Below are positions 13,535 through 22,275 of a stretch of DNA of 27,571 nt, piece by piece. This DNA is from a virus, in IMG/VR virus record IMGVR_UViG_3300017923_000008, positions 1 through 27,571 of that record. One strand, written 5' to 3'. Under the pieces are notes generated by a model that saw only the letters and a list, made by a program, of their open reading frames with translations, was not told the origin of the DNA and did not search any database. Each line of letters begins with the position of its first letter. The stretch's first letter is position 1. Both the position numbers and the translations under genes were made by a program.

Positions 13535-16502
13535 CAACACCATTGAACTGCTAATTAAAGCGCGTGACCGGGCCACGAGACAAGTAAAAGGCGTTGCTCG
13601 TAGCGTAGAGGTCTTGAAAACCAGGGCTGACGCGGCGAGGAACGCCTTTTTTTCGTTGCAAACCGCCATTGCGGGAATCGGCGCGGGGCTTGCCGCACGG
13701 TCTATCTACAAAGCTGGCGAGGGCTTTGAACAGACCATGACCGAGGTGCTTGGCATAGCCCGCGCCACCCGTGACGAGTTTGAAGCGTTGGAAGCCCAGG
13801 CCCGAAAAATGGGCGAAACCACGGAATGGTCAGCGTCACAGGCCGGGCAAGCCCTGAAATTCATGTCTATGGCGGGCATGACAGCCGAGCAGTCCGTCAA
13901 GGCCCTCCCGGGTGTTTTGGACCTTGCCACGGCTGGACAAATCGACCTTGCGCGGGCGTCGGACATTGCCACCAACGCCCTGTCTGCCATGCGGCTCCCG
14001 GTGGAAGAACTGTCTCGTGTCAACGACACTTTTGTTCAGACCACCACGTCAAGCAACACCAACATCGAAATGATGGCCGAATCTTTTAAATACGCCGCCC
14101 CTGTTGCGGCTGGATTTGGCTACGACGTTGCCGAGCTTTCGGCTTTAATCGGCATCTTGGGCAATAACGGTATCCAGGCGTCACAAGCGGGTACACAACT
14201 CAAAGGGGCGTTCCAGGACGCCAGCAAGGTCTTTGACTATTACGAAGTGTCCGCAAAAAAGGCGAATGGCGAAACTAAAGACCTTGTTGACGCTTTGGAG
14301 CTTTTGGAGGAGCGCGGAGCCGAAGCCAACGAGATAATGAGCCTCTTTGGGGAACGGGCCGGGGTTGCAATCAACGCCTTGTTTGGCACGGGTTCTCAGG
14401 CCGTCCGCCAGTACATTGAATACATTCGTCAAGCAGAAGGGGCCAGCACGGACCTTGCGGCCACGTTCCGGTCTACGGCGCGAAATGCCAAAAAAGAGCT
14501 TTTCAGCGTCATTGAAAGCACTGCAATAGACGTTTTTGACAAATACAAAGTTCGGCTCAAAGCGGCGATACAGGCGACCACGGCCACCATCCGAGAAAAT
14601 AAAGAGCAGGTTGTCTCTTTTATTACCGGCTTAATTGACGGCCTGGGCGCGGCAATCCAGACCTTGGCGGGGCAGACGGCAACCGTTGTGGATACCCTGC
14701 AGAAGCCCTTGTCCGATATTTGGGACGCCCTGAACGAAATGTGGGACGGCTTTCGTAGTCTTCCAACGTGGGTCCAGGAAATCGGCATTGTGGCCGCGTT
14801 CTTGGGCGGGAAGAAAGGCAAAATCCTGGTTGGCGGCGCGGCGTTTCTCGCCGGGGAAATCAAAGATGCTTACCAGGGCATCCAGTATTGGACAGAGGGT
14901 CGTATTTCCTGGCGTGAGGCTAGCGATGAAGACACTTTCGAGAAGGCCCTGGAACGGGAGCGGGCCAAGGACCGGGAAGAACTCAAGGCGATGGACAAAG
15001 GAGACGGTGAAGAAGCCGGGGAAGAAAATGCCGAGGGCTTTTTTGCCGGGTGGCAACGCCGGTTCCGAGAACAGCAAGACAAACTCAAGAAGCAACTCGC
15101 CAAGATATTTGAAACCAACGAGAACGCGCCGGACAAGGGTTCTGGTGGGCCGAAACCGGACGACACGGGTACGACCTCGGAAGAAGTGACTGCCAAGCTC
15201 ACAGAGGCCGTCAAGCTTCAAAGTGCGCTTTCCCGTGCGCTGGCGAAGTCTCAAACGTCGCTGGCCGCTTTGGACGCTCAATACGAACGTCACGCAATCA
15301 ACGTAGAAGACTACTTCGAGCGCAAGCGGGAACTGGAACTGGAAGCGATTGACACCGAAATCAAATCGTTGCGCGAAACGGCAGAAGCCGAGGCGCGGCG
15401 GTTGCGTGAGCAAGCCGCCGTCACGTCGGACGCCAAAGAGCGTGAGCAACTACTTATCCAGGCCAAAAAGACCATGCTCAAGGCTGAGGACGAGATTGTC
15501 CAAAAGCTGGAAGAACGAAAACAGAAGGTCATTGAACTTGGGCTGGCCGAGGAAGAAGCCCGTGAAAAGCGCGAACAAGACCGGCGGAACCGGGAAAGCC
15601 TGTTGACGGACATTTCAGCGCGGGGTGCGGGGGAAAACGACCTGCAAGCCCAACAAGACGCTGAACTGGAACGGCTACGGAACAAACACGCCCAAGAGCT
15701 TCAACAACTCAAGGACTACGGGGCCAGCAAGCAGGAGATTTTGGAAGCCCAGGCCGCGCAAGAAATGGCTTTGGAGCGGCGCAAGGGCGAGATGCAACGG
15801 GAAATGTTCGACAAGCGCTTGTCCTGGGCGTCGAAGTTCACTGGCGACCTGGCGAACACAATGAAAGGGCTCTACGAATCCGGCGTGTTGCGGAATAAGC
15901 AGGCGTTGCAAGCTTACAAAGCCCTGGCGATCACGCAGACCATAATCGACACCTACCGGGCCGCTCAAGAGGCTTACGCTTCTATGGCCTCTATCCCCTA
16001 CGTTGGCCCTGCCCTTGGCGCGGCGGCGGCGGGTTCGGCTATTGCGGCGGGCATGGCCCGTGTCGCGGCAATCAAGAGCCAAAGCCTGGAAGGGTACGCT
16101 TACGGCGGCGAAATCCAGGGTCCGCGTCAAGGGGACCGTTCCGACAATGTGACTATCCGGGCGACTCCCGGCGAGTACATGATGGACCGGCCCACGGTGC
16201 GGCACTACGGCCTGGATGTAATGGAAGCCCTGCGCCAGCGGGCTATCCCGCGAGAAATATTCTCTGGTTTGGCCCTGCCGTCTTCCCGCCCTGCGTATGC
16301 CAAGGCCGGTTTTGCCTACGGCGGGCAGGTTGGCGCGGGGGCCGGAACGACTGCCGGACGTGACGCGGGAGACGTGACAATCGTGAATATCATGGACCGT
16401 TCCGAGCTTGACCGCTACATGGCGTCAAGTTCGGGGCAGAACGCCGTCCTGAATGTCATGTCGTCGCAAAAGCGGCGCGTACAAAGGATTTTGCAGGGAT
16501 GA
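13524..16502 (+). CDS. Tail tape measure protein
   Basis: A 992-residue protein, by far the largest tail gene before the tip. The N-terminus has the TP901-type tape measure domain (FEQTMTEVLGIARATRDEFE, KMGETTEWSASQAGQALKF, GNNGIQASQAGTQLKGAF; about residues 65-240). Hydrophobic stretches occur near residues 45-60, 365-385 and 415-440. A long Glu/Arg/Lys-rich coiled coil covers about 560-760, and a Gly/Ala-rich hydrophobic segment (YVGPALGAAAAGSAIAAG) lies near 825. At roughly 0.15 nm per residue it implies a tail near 150 nm. The start overlaps the GT-type extension; the end overlaps the next gene by ATGA. Residues 865-960 are Gly-rich. Confidence 0.96.
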   Translation: MARDNTIELLIKARDRATRQVKGVARSVEVLKTRADAARNAFFSLQTAIAGIGAGLAARSIYKAGEGFEQTMTEVLGIARATRDEFEALEAQARKMGETTEWSASQAGQALKFMSMAGMTAEQSVKALPGVLDLATAGQIDLARASDIATNALSAMRLPVEELSRVNDTFVQTTTSSNTNIEMMAESFKYAAPVAAGFGYDVAELSALIGILGNNGIQASQAGTQLKGAFQDASKVFDYYEVSAKKANGETKDLVDALELLEERGAEANEIMSLFGERAGVAINALFGTGSQAVRQYIEYIRQAEGASTDLAATFRSTARNAKKELFSVIESTAIDVFDKYKVRLKAAIQATTATIRENKEQVVSFITGLIDGLGAAIQTLAGQTATVVDTLQKPLSDIWDALNEMWDGFRSLPTWVQEIGIVAAFLGGKKGKILVGGAAFLAGEIKDAYQGIQYWTEGRISWREASDEDTFEKALERERAKDREELKAMDKGDGEEAGEENAEGFFAGWQRRFREQQDKLKKQLAKIFETNENAPDKGSGGPKPDDTGTTSEEVTAKLTEAVKLQSALSRALAKSQTSLAALDAQYERHAINVEDYFERKRELELEAIDTEIKSLRETAEAEARRLREQAAVTSDAKEREQLLIQAKKTMLKAEDEIVQKLEERKQKVIELGLAEEEAREKREQDRRNRESLLTDISARGAGENDLQAQQDAELERLRNKHAQELQQLKDYGASKQEILEAQAAQEMALERRKGEMQREMFDKRLSWASKFTGDLANTMKGLYESGVLRNKQALQAYKALAITQTIIDTYRAAQEAYASMASIPYVGPALGAAAAGSAIAAGMARVAAIKSQSLEGYAYGGEIQGPRQGDRSDNVTIRATPGEYMMDRPTVRHYGLDVMEALRQRAIPREIFSGLALPSSRPAYAKAGFAYGGQVGAGAGTTAGRDAGDVTIVNIMDRSELDRYMASSSGQNAVLNVMSSQKRRVQRILQG

Positions 16503-17689
16503 TTGCCGCAGACGTTTTCTTCCTCCGGCCCGATTGGGCGGAAAAAATGCAGGTAGAATACCGCTACGACACACTGACAAAGCGGGGGCTGACCGGCAAA
16601 GAGAAGCGGGTCAGCCTTCGCTCGTTGCCGGTCAAGTCGCTCCGATTTACGGGCAAAGCCCGGAACCCTGCCGAGGCAATCCGGGCGCGTCTCGCGCTCT
16701 ACAAGAATCAGGACAAAATCTTTGGGGTCCCTTTTTGGCCGGATGTGGTGGCGTTGACCGCCGACGTGGAGGCCGGGGCCCTGTCCTTGCCCGTGACCAC
16801 CACGGCGTACCGGCATTTTGACGGAGCCGTCGTTTTGACCAACGGGCAAGGGGCCTACGAAGTCGTGACCGGGACCGTGGCGGGTGGCACAACCCTGACT
16901 CTGGACACCGGGGCTGTCTACCCGTGGCCGGTCGGGACGCTCGTTTTGCCGTTTTTCCAGGCTTGGCTTGAGCCGAGCTTGACCGCCAAATCCGGCACTG
17001 CTGACGACTTGGCCGTGACCGTGCGCTTTGAAGAAGCCCACGCGGAGCAAATCGCCCTCCCCGCGCCGGACATTTCGGCGTTGCAGACATACCAAGGCTT
17101 GCCGCTGTTGCCTTCCCTGGTGGACTTCTCCGGGTCGTTGCACATGGCCGTAGGCCGCGACGTTGACGACTTCCAGGCATGGGGACCGCGCAATCGGTTT
17201 TCCCCGCAAGACTACCCCACACTGACCTACGATTGGGATTGGCAAGCTTTTGACCGGGGCATTTTGAAAAAGACCCTCGATTTATTCCGGCACTGCCGGG
17301 GACGCCTGGGCACGTTTTGGGGGCCGAGCCACGTCAGTGATTTAAAGCTCTCAGGGCCGTTCTCAGCGTCGGCAACCGACTTGCCCGTGGCTGACTCCGG
17401 GTTCGGGGAGTTCTTTCAGTTCTGTGGCGACCTGGGCCGGTTCCTGGCCCTTGTCTATGCTGACGGCACGGTGGTTTGTCGGGAGATTACCGCCTACAAC
17501 GCCGGACCTGGCACGATAACCCTGGACTCTGCACCTGGGAAGAACTGTCCAGGCCCGGACTATTGCAAGCTGTCTTTTATTACTCCGGCCCGGTTCGACA
17601 ATGATGCTTTTGAAATGGACTGGACCACGACAGACTCCGTGGCCGGGGCCGTAAAAATCAAATCGCTGTTAGGGGACGCAAATGCGTAG
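16499..17689 (+). CDS. Distal tail / tail tip adaptor protein
   Basis: A 396-residue protein at the position of the distal tail protein in GTA- and lambda-like tips, right after the tape measure. The C-terminal part has LDLFRHCRGRLGTFWGPSH, a pattern shared by proteins of this slot in which a fixed-size module ends with an FW.P-type motif. An internal pair of beta segments (GALSLPVTTTAYRHFDGAVV, and LSGPFSASATDLPVADSGF with following strands) appears duplicated. It probably forms a ring that connects the tube to the hub. Overlap with the tape measure (ATGA) and with the next gene (8 bases) marks a tightly coupled operon. Confidence 0.68.
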   Translation: MIAADVFFLRPDWAEKMQVEYRYDTLTKRGLTGKEKRVSLRSLPVKSLRFTGKARNPAEAIRARLALYKNQDKIFGVPFWPDVVALTADVEAGALSLPVTTTAYRHFDGAVVLTNGQGAYEVVTGTVAGGTTLTLDTGAVYPWPVGTLVLPFFQAWLEPSLTAKSGTADDLAVTVRFEEAHAEQIALPAPDISALQTYQGLPLLPSLVDFSGSLHMAVGRDVDDFQAWGPRNRFSPQDYPTLTYDWDWQAFDRGILKKTLDLFRHCRGRLGTFWGPSHVSDLKLSGPFSASATDLPVADSGFGEFFQFCGDLGRFLALVYADGTVVCREITAYNAGPGTITLDSAPGKNCPGPDYCKLSFITPARFDNDAFEMDWTTTDSVAGAVKIKSLLGDANA

Positions 17690-18695
17690 CGTGTCAGACG
17701 ACTATAAAGCCAACGAGCAAGCCAAAGAGGTCCGCCCCGCCGAGCTTTTCCACTTATGGGAAGACTCGGAAACCGGGCGGCATTGGTACTACACTTCCGG
17801 GGACGAGCCTGTCACGTTCAACGGCAAAGAATACGTTCCGGCAGGAATTACCCGCGAAAATCTGAGCTACGACACCGAGCTTCAAGCAACAAAGCTGTCC
17901 GTGACTGCCGGACACATTGACGAAGCCTTTCGGGATTATCTCGCGCAACAACCGACGGAACAGCTTTGGGTGTCACTGATGCGGGTACACCGGGACGACC
18001 CGAGCGAGGTCATGGTCCTCTTTATGGGCCAATGCTTGTCCGTGTCGTTCAAGGGGGCCACCGCAAAAGGGGAGTTCGCCGGGTTCCAAAAGTTTCTGCA
18101 AATGGAAATCCCGCGCTACCGCTATCAACCGCATTGCAACAACACACTTTTTGACGGGTTCTGCAAAATCCCGGTCCAGGACCATTCCTTTTTGGCTTTG
18201 GCGACGCCGGACACAACCGGGAAAGTGCTTTCTTTCGACGACTCTCAGGAGGACGTGGAAGCGCACACGGCGCACCTGGGCGAAGCGTTCACCGTCGGCT
18301 ACCCTTCGCCCACCTATGTCACCGTAACCGGCTACGACGAGGGCATAGACTACACCCTGGCCGGAAACGAGGTCACGGTGTTGTCGGACGGAAACATTAC
18401 CGAAGGCGAAACCCTGGAGGTCAAGTTTGGATACTCGTTTTCTTCCTTCGGAGACGGGTATTTCAGCCTGGGGTGGGTAGAGTTCCAGGGGCAAAAGCGG
18501 ATGATTGTTTCTCACGTCGGGCTGAATATCACCGTTCAGTATCCGTTCAACGATATGGCCGAAGGGGCCGGGGTCAAGCTCTACGCGGGGTGTGACCAGC
18601 GGATTGAAACCTGCCGGGACAAGTTCGACAACGTAAACAACTTTTTTGGAACCCCGTACATACCGCAAGAAAATCCGTCGGAGCGTATGTCGTGA
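17682..18695 (+). CDS. Tail hub protein, BR0599/DUF2163 type
   Basis: A 337-residue protein. The N-terminal part (PAELFHLWEDSETGRHWYYT, then AGITRENLSY) and the C-terminal part (YAGCDQRIETCRDKFDNVNN, FFGTPYIP) match the phage BR0599/DUF2163 family, equivalent to GTA gp13. Residues about 190-252 hold an inserted beta module (GYDEGIDYTLAGNEVTVLSD) that also occurs in the J-like and fibre proteins. CxxxC-type cysteines in the C-terminal part recall the iron-sulfur or metal site proposed for lambda gpL-like hub proteins, but this is uncertain. It links the distal tail protein to the host-specificity protein. Confidence 0.85.
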   Translation: MRSVSDDYKANEQAKEVRPAELFHLWEDSETGRHWYYTSGDEPVTFNGKEYVPAGITRENLSYDTELQATKLSVTAGHIDEAFRDYLAQQPTEQLWVSLMRVHRDDPSEVMVLFMGQCLSVSFKGATAKGEFAGFQKFLQMEIPRYRYQPHCNNTLFDGFCKIPVQDHSFLALATPDTTGKVLSFDDSQEDVEAHTAHLGEAFTVGYPSPTYVTVTGYDEGIDYTLAGNEVTVLSDGNITEGETLEVKFGYSFSSFGDGYFSLGWVEFQGQKRMIVSHVGLNITVQYPFNDMAEGAGVKLYAGCDQRIETCRDKFDNVNNFFGTPYIPQENPSERMS

Positions 18696-19144
18696 GCTAT
18701 TTTTTTGGAACAGATGAAGCAAAGGCCAATCTCAAAGCTGAGATGGACTCCTGGCTTGGAACTCCTTACCGCCACAGGGCGTCCGTCAAAGGGCGAGGCG
18801 CGGACTGCATCGGCTTTGTCGTGGGCGTTTTGCGGAACGTCGGCTACCGTGAACGGTTTAAGGTCCCGGACTACCCCAAAGATTGGCACCTGCACAACAT
18901 GGAATCCATCTTGTTGCGCGAGATACGGCGGCAGATGCGCGTCGAAGAACGCCACGTTGACGACCTGGAAAACGGGGACCTGCTCTTATTTTACTTTGGG
19001 CGCACGGTCAGCCATGCCGGTTTTGTATGGGGCCGGTGGGTCTATCATTCCGTGATTGGCATTGGCGTAGAACGGTTCGAGCTTACCGATGAAACATGGT
19101 TCCACCGCCGTAAATATAACATGAGGCTTTTGACATGGGCATAG
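18692..19144 (+). CDS. Tail tip peptidoglycan hydrolase, NlpC/P60 family
   Basis: A 150-residue protein with an NlpC/P60 core: WLGTPYRHRASVKGRGADC places the catalytic Cys at residue 39, and TVSHAGFVWG gives the catalytic His at 108. The equivalent GTA gp14 and the lambda gpK C-terminal domain sit between the hub and J proteins and open peptidoglycan during DNA entry. No Mov34-type second domain is present. Its ATG overlaps the hub stop by 4 bases and its end overlaps the J-like gene by 10 bases. Confidence 0.9.
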   Translation: MSYFFGTDEAKANLKAEMDSWLGTPYRHRASVKGRGADCIGFVVGVLRNVGYRERFKVPDYPKDWHLHNMESILLREIRRQMRVEERHVDDLENGDLLLFYFGRTVSHAGFVWGRWVYHSVIGIGVERFELTDETWFHRRKYNMRLLTWA

Positions 19145-22100
19145 GCGCAATTTCGTTTGCTATTGGCGCAATCGTCGTTGGTGCGTTGGTCGCCACGGCG
19201 TTTATGGCTCCACAAGACCCCAAGGCCGGACACCAAGACCCGCAAGCTTTGAAGTTTGCCACGAACAAGTTTGGCATTGCAATTCCGGAGGTCCTGGGGT
19301 GCGTCAAGCTGACCGGCAACTATCTTTTCCAATGCTGTGACCGCTCCGAGGAAATCACGCAGGACATGGAAGGCGGCAAAGGTGGCGGCGGAGGCGGCGG
19401 GGAAGTGGTCGTCGGACACAAATACTATGCGACGTTCGCCCTGGGTATTTGCCTTGGGCCTATTGATAAGATTTCCGCTATTTACAAAGACCAGGATTTG
19501 GTTTGGTCCGGGGAAATCTTGTGCCCGGAGGACGGGGTGGCGACGTTCCGAGTGGGAAAGACAGGGAACGTCACGATTTATTTTGGCACAGACACGCAAG
19601 AGCCGAACGCCAAATTCGGGAAAAAGGTCGGGGAATCGCTCAACCCGCCGTACCGCAATCTGTGTTGGGCATGGTTCAATGATGCTTACCTGGGAGAAAC
19701 GCCCCGCGTCCCGAACTATCATTTTGTCGTTCACCGCTACCCAGCTTACGCTTTTGACACCAACGACCACGGCGTTGTGTCCGGCATAGATTACAACCCG
19801 GCTCACGCAATTTGGCACATTCTGAACAACATGGTCGGCTTTCCTGAATCCTGGCTTGACCCGTCTTCGTTCCAAGCGGCGGCAGATAAGCTCTACGGCG
19901 AAGGCCGGGGCATCTCTATGTCGTTTGGGGAGGCCAAGCCTGCAATCGACTACATTGACAACCTGCTATCGCACGTCGTTGGCCGACTGCCTTACGGCGC
20001 AGACGGGCAGTTCCACTTGGATATTTTGCGCGACGATTACGACCGAGACGCCCTGCCCGTGATTGACGAATCCATTTGCACGGAACCGCCGACGATAAAG
20101 CGCAAGTCCTGGGCGGACACCGTGAACGAGGTCAAGGCCAAGTACACGGAGCGGTTTTACGAAACCGGGACAAGGGTGGCGATTGTCTTTTGCCTGTTTA
20201 TTGACGAATCGGGGGGGAGTTATACGCCTTCAAACAACGAGGCAGGGCCAGCAACACAGCAATGGTATGACGACTTGCAAGCACTAAGAAAAAAGCTTGC
20301 TGATATGTCTGAATATGCGGACGTTTATGCCAAAGTCTTTGATGTATATAGCTCAATGATAGCAGGGATTTTGCCGGAAGGAGAAAGCTGGCCTGACGAC
20401 GTTGCCGAGAGGGTGGACTGTTCACGTTCTCCATCTTTAGACTTTTTGAAAGACGAATTTCGTTCTCTTGTCCCTGGTCAATCTTCTGCGGCGACGAAAG
20501 CGTATTGTGTTTTGACCGTAGACACAAGCGGTTCAATGGACATGGGGACAATTGACCCGCCATTTTCAGAGTGGAAAGAATGGATACAAAGCGAGTATCC
20601 ACAGTTTGAGATGGTCCAGCACGACGAATCCAGGCCGGACGAACGCTGGCTTGACTGGATGAAAGACGACATTGACATGCCGCCACCGGGGGCGAACTAC
20701 CGCGAAAGCATCTCTGACCCCACCGCGCAGAACGTGGCGAATCAGAAAATCCAGGGCCGGGTCGTCTCTAAGACAATCGACGTGAACCTGTTTACCAGAA
20801 ACGAAAATGCAGTGTGGGCCGCGCAGGAGGTGTTGCGGAAAGAGAGCTATCCAGGGGCGGAGCTTAAAGCGCAGGTCAACCGAGATGCATTTTACTTGCA
20901 ACCAGGGGACGTTTTTGCCTTTTCGTATGCGCCGTATGGTCTTCAAGAGGTGATTTTCCGGCTAAACCGGATTGAAGAAGAGAGCATCGAAACGGACGAA
21001 ATCAGCATATCGGCGGAGGAAGAATATACTGCCGTTGCTGAAACAATGGAGCTACCACCGCCACCAACTGACCGTTCTTCTGCGGCCCCGAGCTATGTCT
21101 TATCAGGGACGCCACAAGAAACCGTTGAAACGCACACGGCAAAATCGTCATTTTATTTGGGCAGTGAGAACCCCACGAAGGTCAGCATTGCCGGGTACAC
21201 GGAAGGGACGGATTACTCTGTGGAACCATCCACCGGTGAGGTCACGATACTGAACGGCGGTGGCGTCACAGAAGGCGAAAGTCTGGAAATCACCTACGAA
21301 TACAAGCCTGAACCTTCGGCGCGGATTATGGAGGCCCCGTATGTCCTGACAGGGGGCGAAATCAAAGTCATGCCGGTTGTCGCAAGGCCCAACAGCCTGA
21401 ACACGGGGTTCCGTCTTTATTTTTCGCTGTCAGGAGCGTCTTATACACAAATCCATTCCGATACCAACTTTTGCCCATTCGGTACGGTGTACGAAGAATA
21501 TCCAAAGACGTTCCAAATCGACGACCAACGAGGCCTGTATGTCCATTTTGAAACCGACGACGTAATGACCATTGAAGACACCACCCGGGAGGAAATGCTG
21601 TCTACAAAGAACCTTGCACTTGTCGGAGACGAAATTGTCACTTTCCAGGGCATCCAGCCTGTGACCGGGAACATTTACCAACTGACCGGCGTGTACCGGG
21701 GCCGGTTCGACACGACAATGCAGGTGCATCCTCGCGGGACAAGCTTTTACTTCTTGGGTGCGGGGTTCCCGAAGCTTGTCGGACACCCCGAACTTGTCCA
21801 AGGCGTCGAGCGGCTTTTCAAGGTCTGCCAGTATAACCCGCGTTATGTTGCGGACCCGGCTTTTGCATCACCCATATCGCTAACCCCTGCGGGGCGTGGC
21901 CGCGCACCGTACCAACCCGGCAATTTCCAGGCCAACGGAGAGCGCATCCACCCGGAATATACAATCGGGGTAGACCTTGCCTGGGCTGGCCGTGTCCGGG
22001 GGCAGGGGGCCGGAACGCAAGACCCGTCAAAGACAGACTCCACGGCTGGGCGCGAAGGCAACTTCCGGCTTGACGTTTATACGGGTGGAGCCTTGGCGTT

Positions 22101-22272
22101 GACCGTGGACCCAATCTTGGACCTTGCTTACACGCTGTCGCAAGCAGAGCTTGAAGACGCCGGAATCCACGGCCAGGACTTGACTATCCATTTGACAAAT
22201 TACGTTATCGAAAACGGCGTACAGTACGACTCGCCAGCGGCCACGCTGACGGCCTACTACCACGGAGGCTGA
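19135..22272 (+). CDS. Host-specificity / tail tip protein (lambda J-like)
   Basis: A 1045-residue central tip protein. It begins with a hydrophobic segment (AISFAIGAIVVGALVATAF, residues 4-22) common in J-like proteins, followed by a Gly-rich stretch near 82-90. The hub fold includes ALGICLGPIDKISAIYKDQ, RVPNYHFVVHRYPAY and, after an insertion, NVANQKIQGRVVSKTIDVNL and YLQPGDVFAFSYAPYGLQ. Residues about 343-520 are an insertion with two MIDAS-like motifs (FIDESGGS at 356-363, DTSGSM at 463-468). A beta module (YTEGTDYSVEPSTGEVTIL) lies near residues 680-725. The C-terminal region is beta-rich and probably contacts the receptor. Confidence 0.9.
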   Translation: MGIGAISFAIGAIVVGALVATAFMAPQDPKAGHQDPQALKFATNKFGIAIPEVLGCVKLTGNYLFQCCDRSEEITQDMEGGKGGGGGGGEVVVGHKYYATFALGICLGPIDKISAIYKDQDLVWSGEILCPEDGVATFRVGKTGNVTIYFGTDTQEPNAKFGKKVGESLNPPYRNLCWAWFNDAYLGETPRVPNYHFVVHRYPAYAFDTNDHGVVSGIDYNPAHAIWHILNNMVGFPESWLDPSSFQAAADKLYGEGRGISMSFGEAKPAIDYIDNLLSHVVGRLPYGADGQFHLDILRDDYDRDALPVIDESICTEPPTIKRKSWADTVNEVKAKYTERFYETGTRVAIVFCLFIDESGGSYTPSNNEAGPATQQWYDDLQALRKKLADMSEYADVYAKVFDVYSSMIAGILPEGESWPDDVAERVDCSRSPSLDFLKDEFRSLVPGQSSAATKAYCVLTVDTSGSMDMGTIDPPFSEWKEWIQSEYPQFEMVQHDESRPDERWLDWMKDDIDMPPPGANYRESISDPTAQNVANQKIQGRVVSKTIDVNLFTRNENAVWAAQEVLRKESYPGAELKAQVNRDAFYLQPGDVFAFSYAPYGLQEVIFRLNRIEEESIETDEISISAEEEYTAVAETMELPPPPTDRSSAAPSYVLSGTPQETVETHTAKSSFYLGSENPTKVSIAGYTEGTDYSVEPSTGEVTILNGGGVTEGESLEITYEYKPEPSARIMEAPYVLTGGEIKVMPVVARPNSLNTGFRLYFSLSGASYTQIHSDTNFCPFGTVYEEYPKTFQIDDQRGLYVHFETDDVMTIEDTTREEMLSTKNLALVGDEIVTFQGIQPVTGNIYQLTGVYRGRFDTTMQVHPRGTSFYFLGAGFPKLVGHPELVQGVERLFKVCQYNPRYVADPAFASPISLTPAGRGRAPYQPGNFQANGERIHPEYTIGVDLAWAGRVRGQGAGTQDPSKTDSTAGREGNFRLDVYTGGALALTVDPILDLAYTLSQAELEDAGIHGQDLTIHLTNYVIENGVQYDSPAATLTAYYHGG
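20160..20698 (+). other. AT-richer VWA-like insertion inside the J-like gene
   Basis: Between YTERFYE and NYRESISDP, two segments that should be adjacent in J-like hubs, about 180 extra residues are present. The DNA is AT-richer than the flanks, mainly 20200-20560. The insert has two hydrophobic strands each ending in a DxSG motif (FIDESGGS and VLTVDTSGSM), as in the metal-binding MIDAS of von Willebrand A domains, plus helical, acidic linkers. Each unit is too short for a complete VWA domain, so it may be a degenerate or split one. A run of seven G lies at 20211-20217. Confidence 0.6.
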
Positions 22273-22275
22273 TGT

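Noticed and set aside
14631-15449. Long opposite-strand open frames within the tape measure and other structural genes
   Set aside because: They mirror the high-GC codon pattern of real genes, have no ribosome binding sites and encode low-complexity Arg/Pro/Gly sequence.
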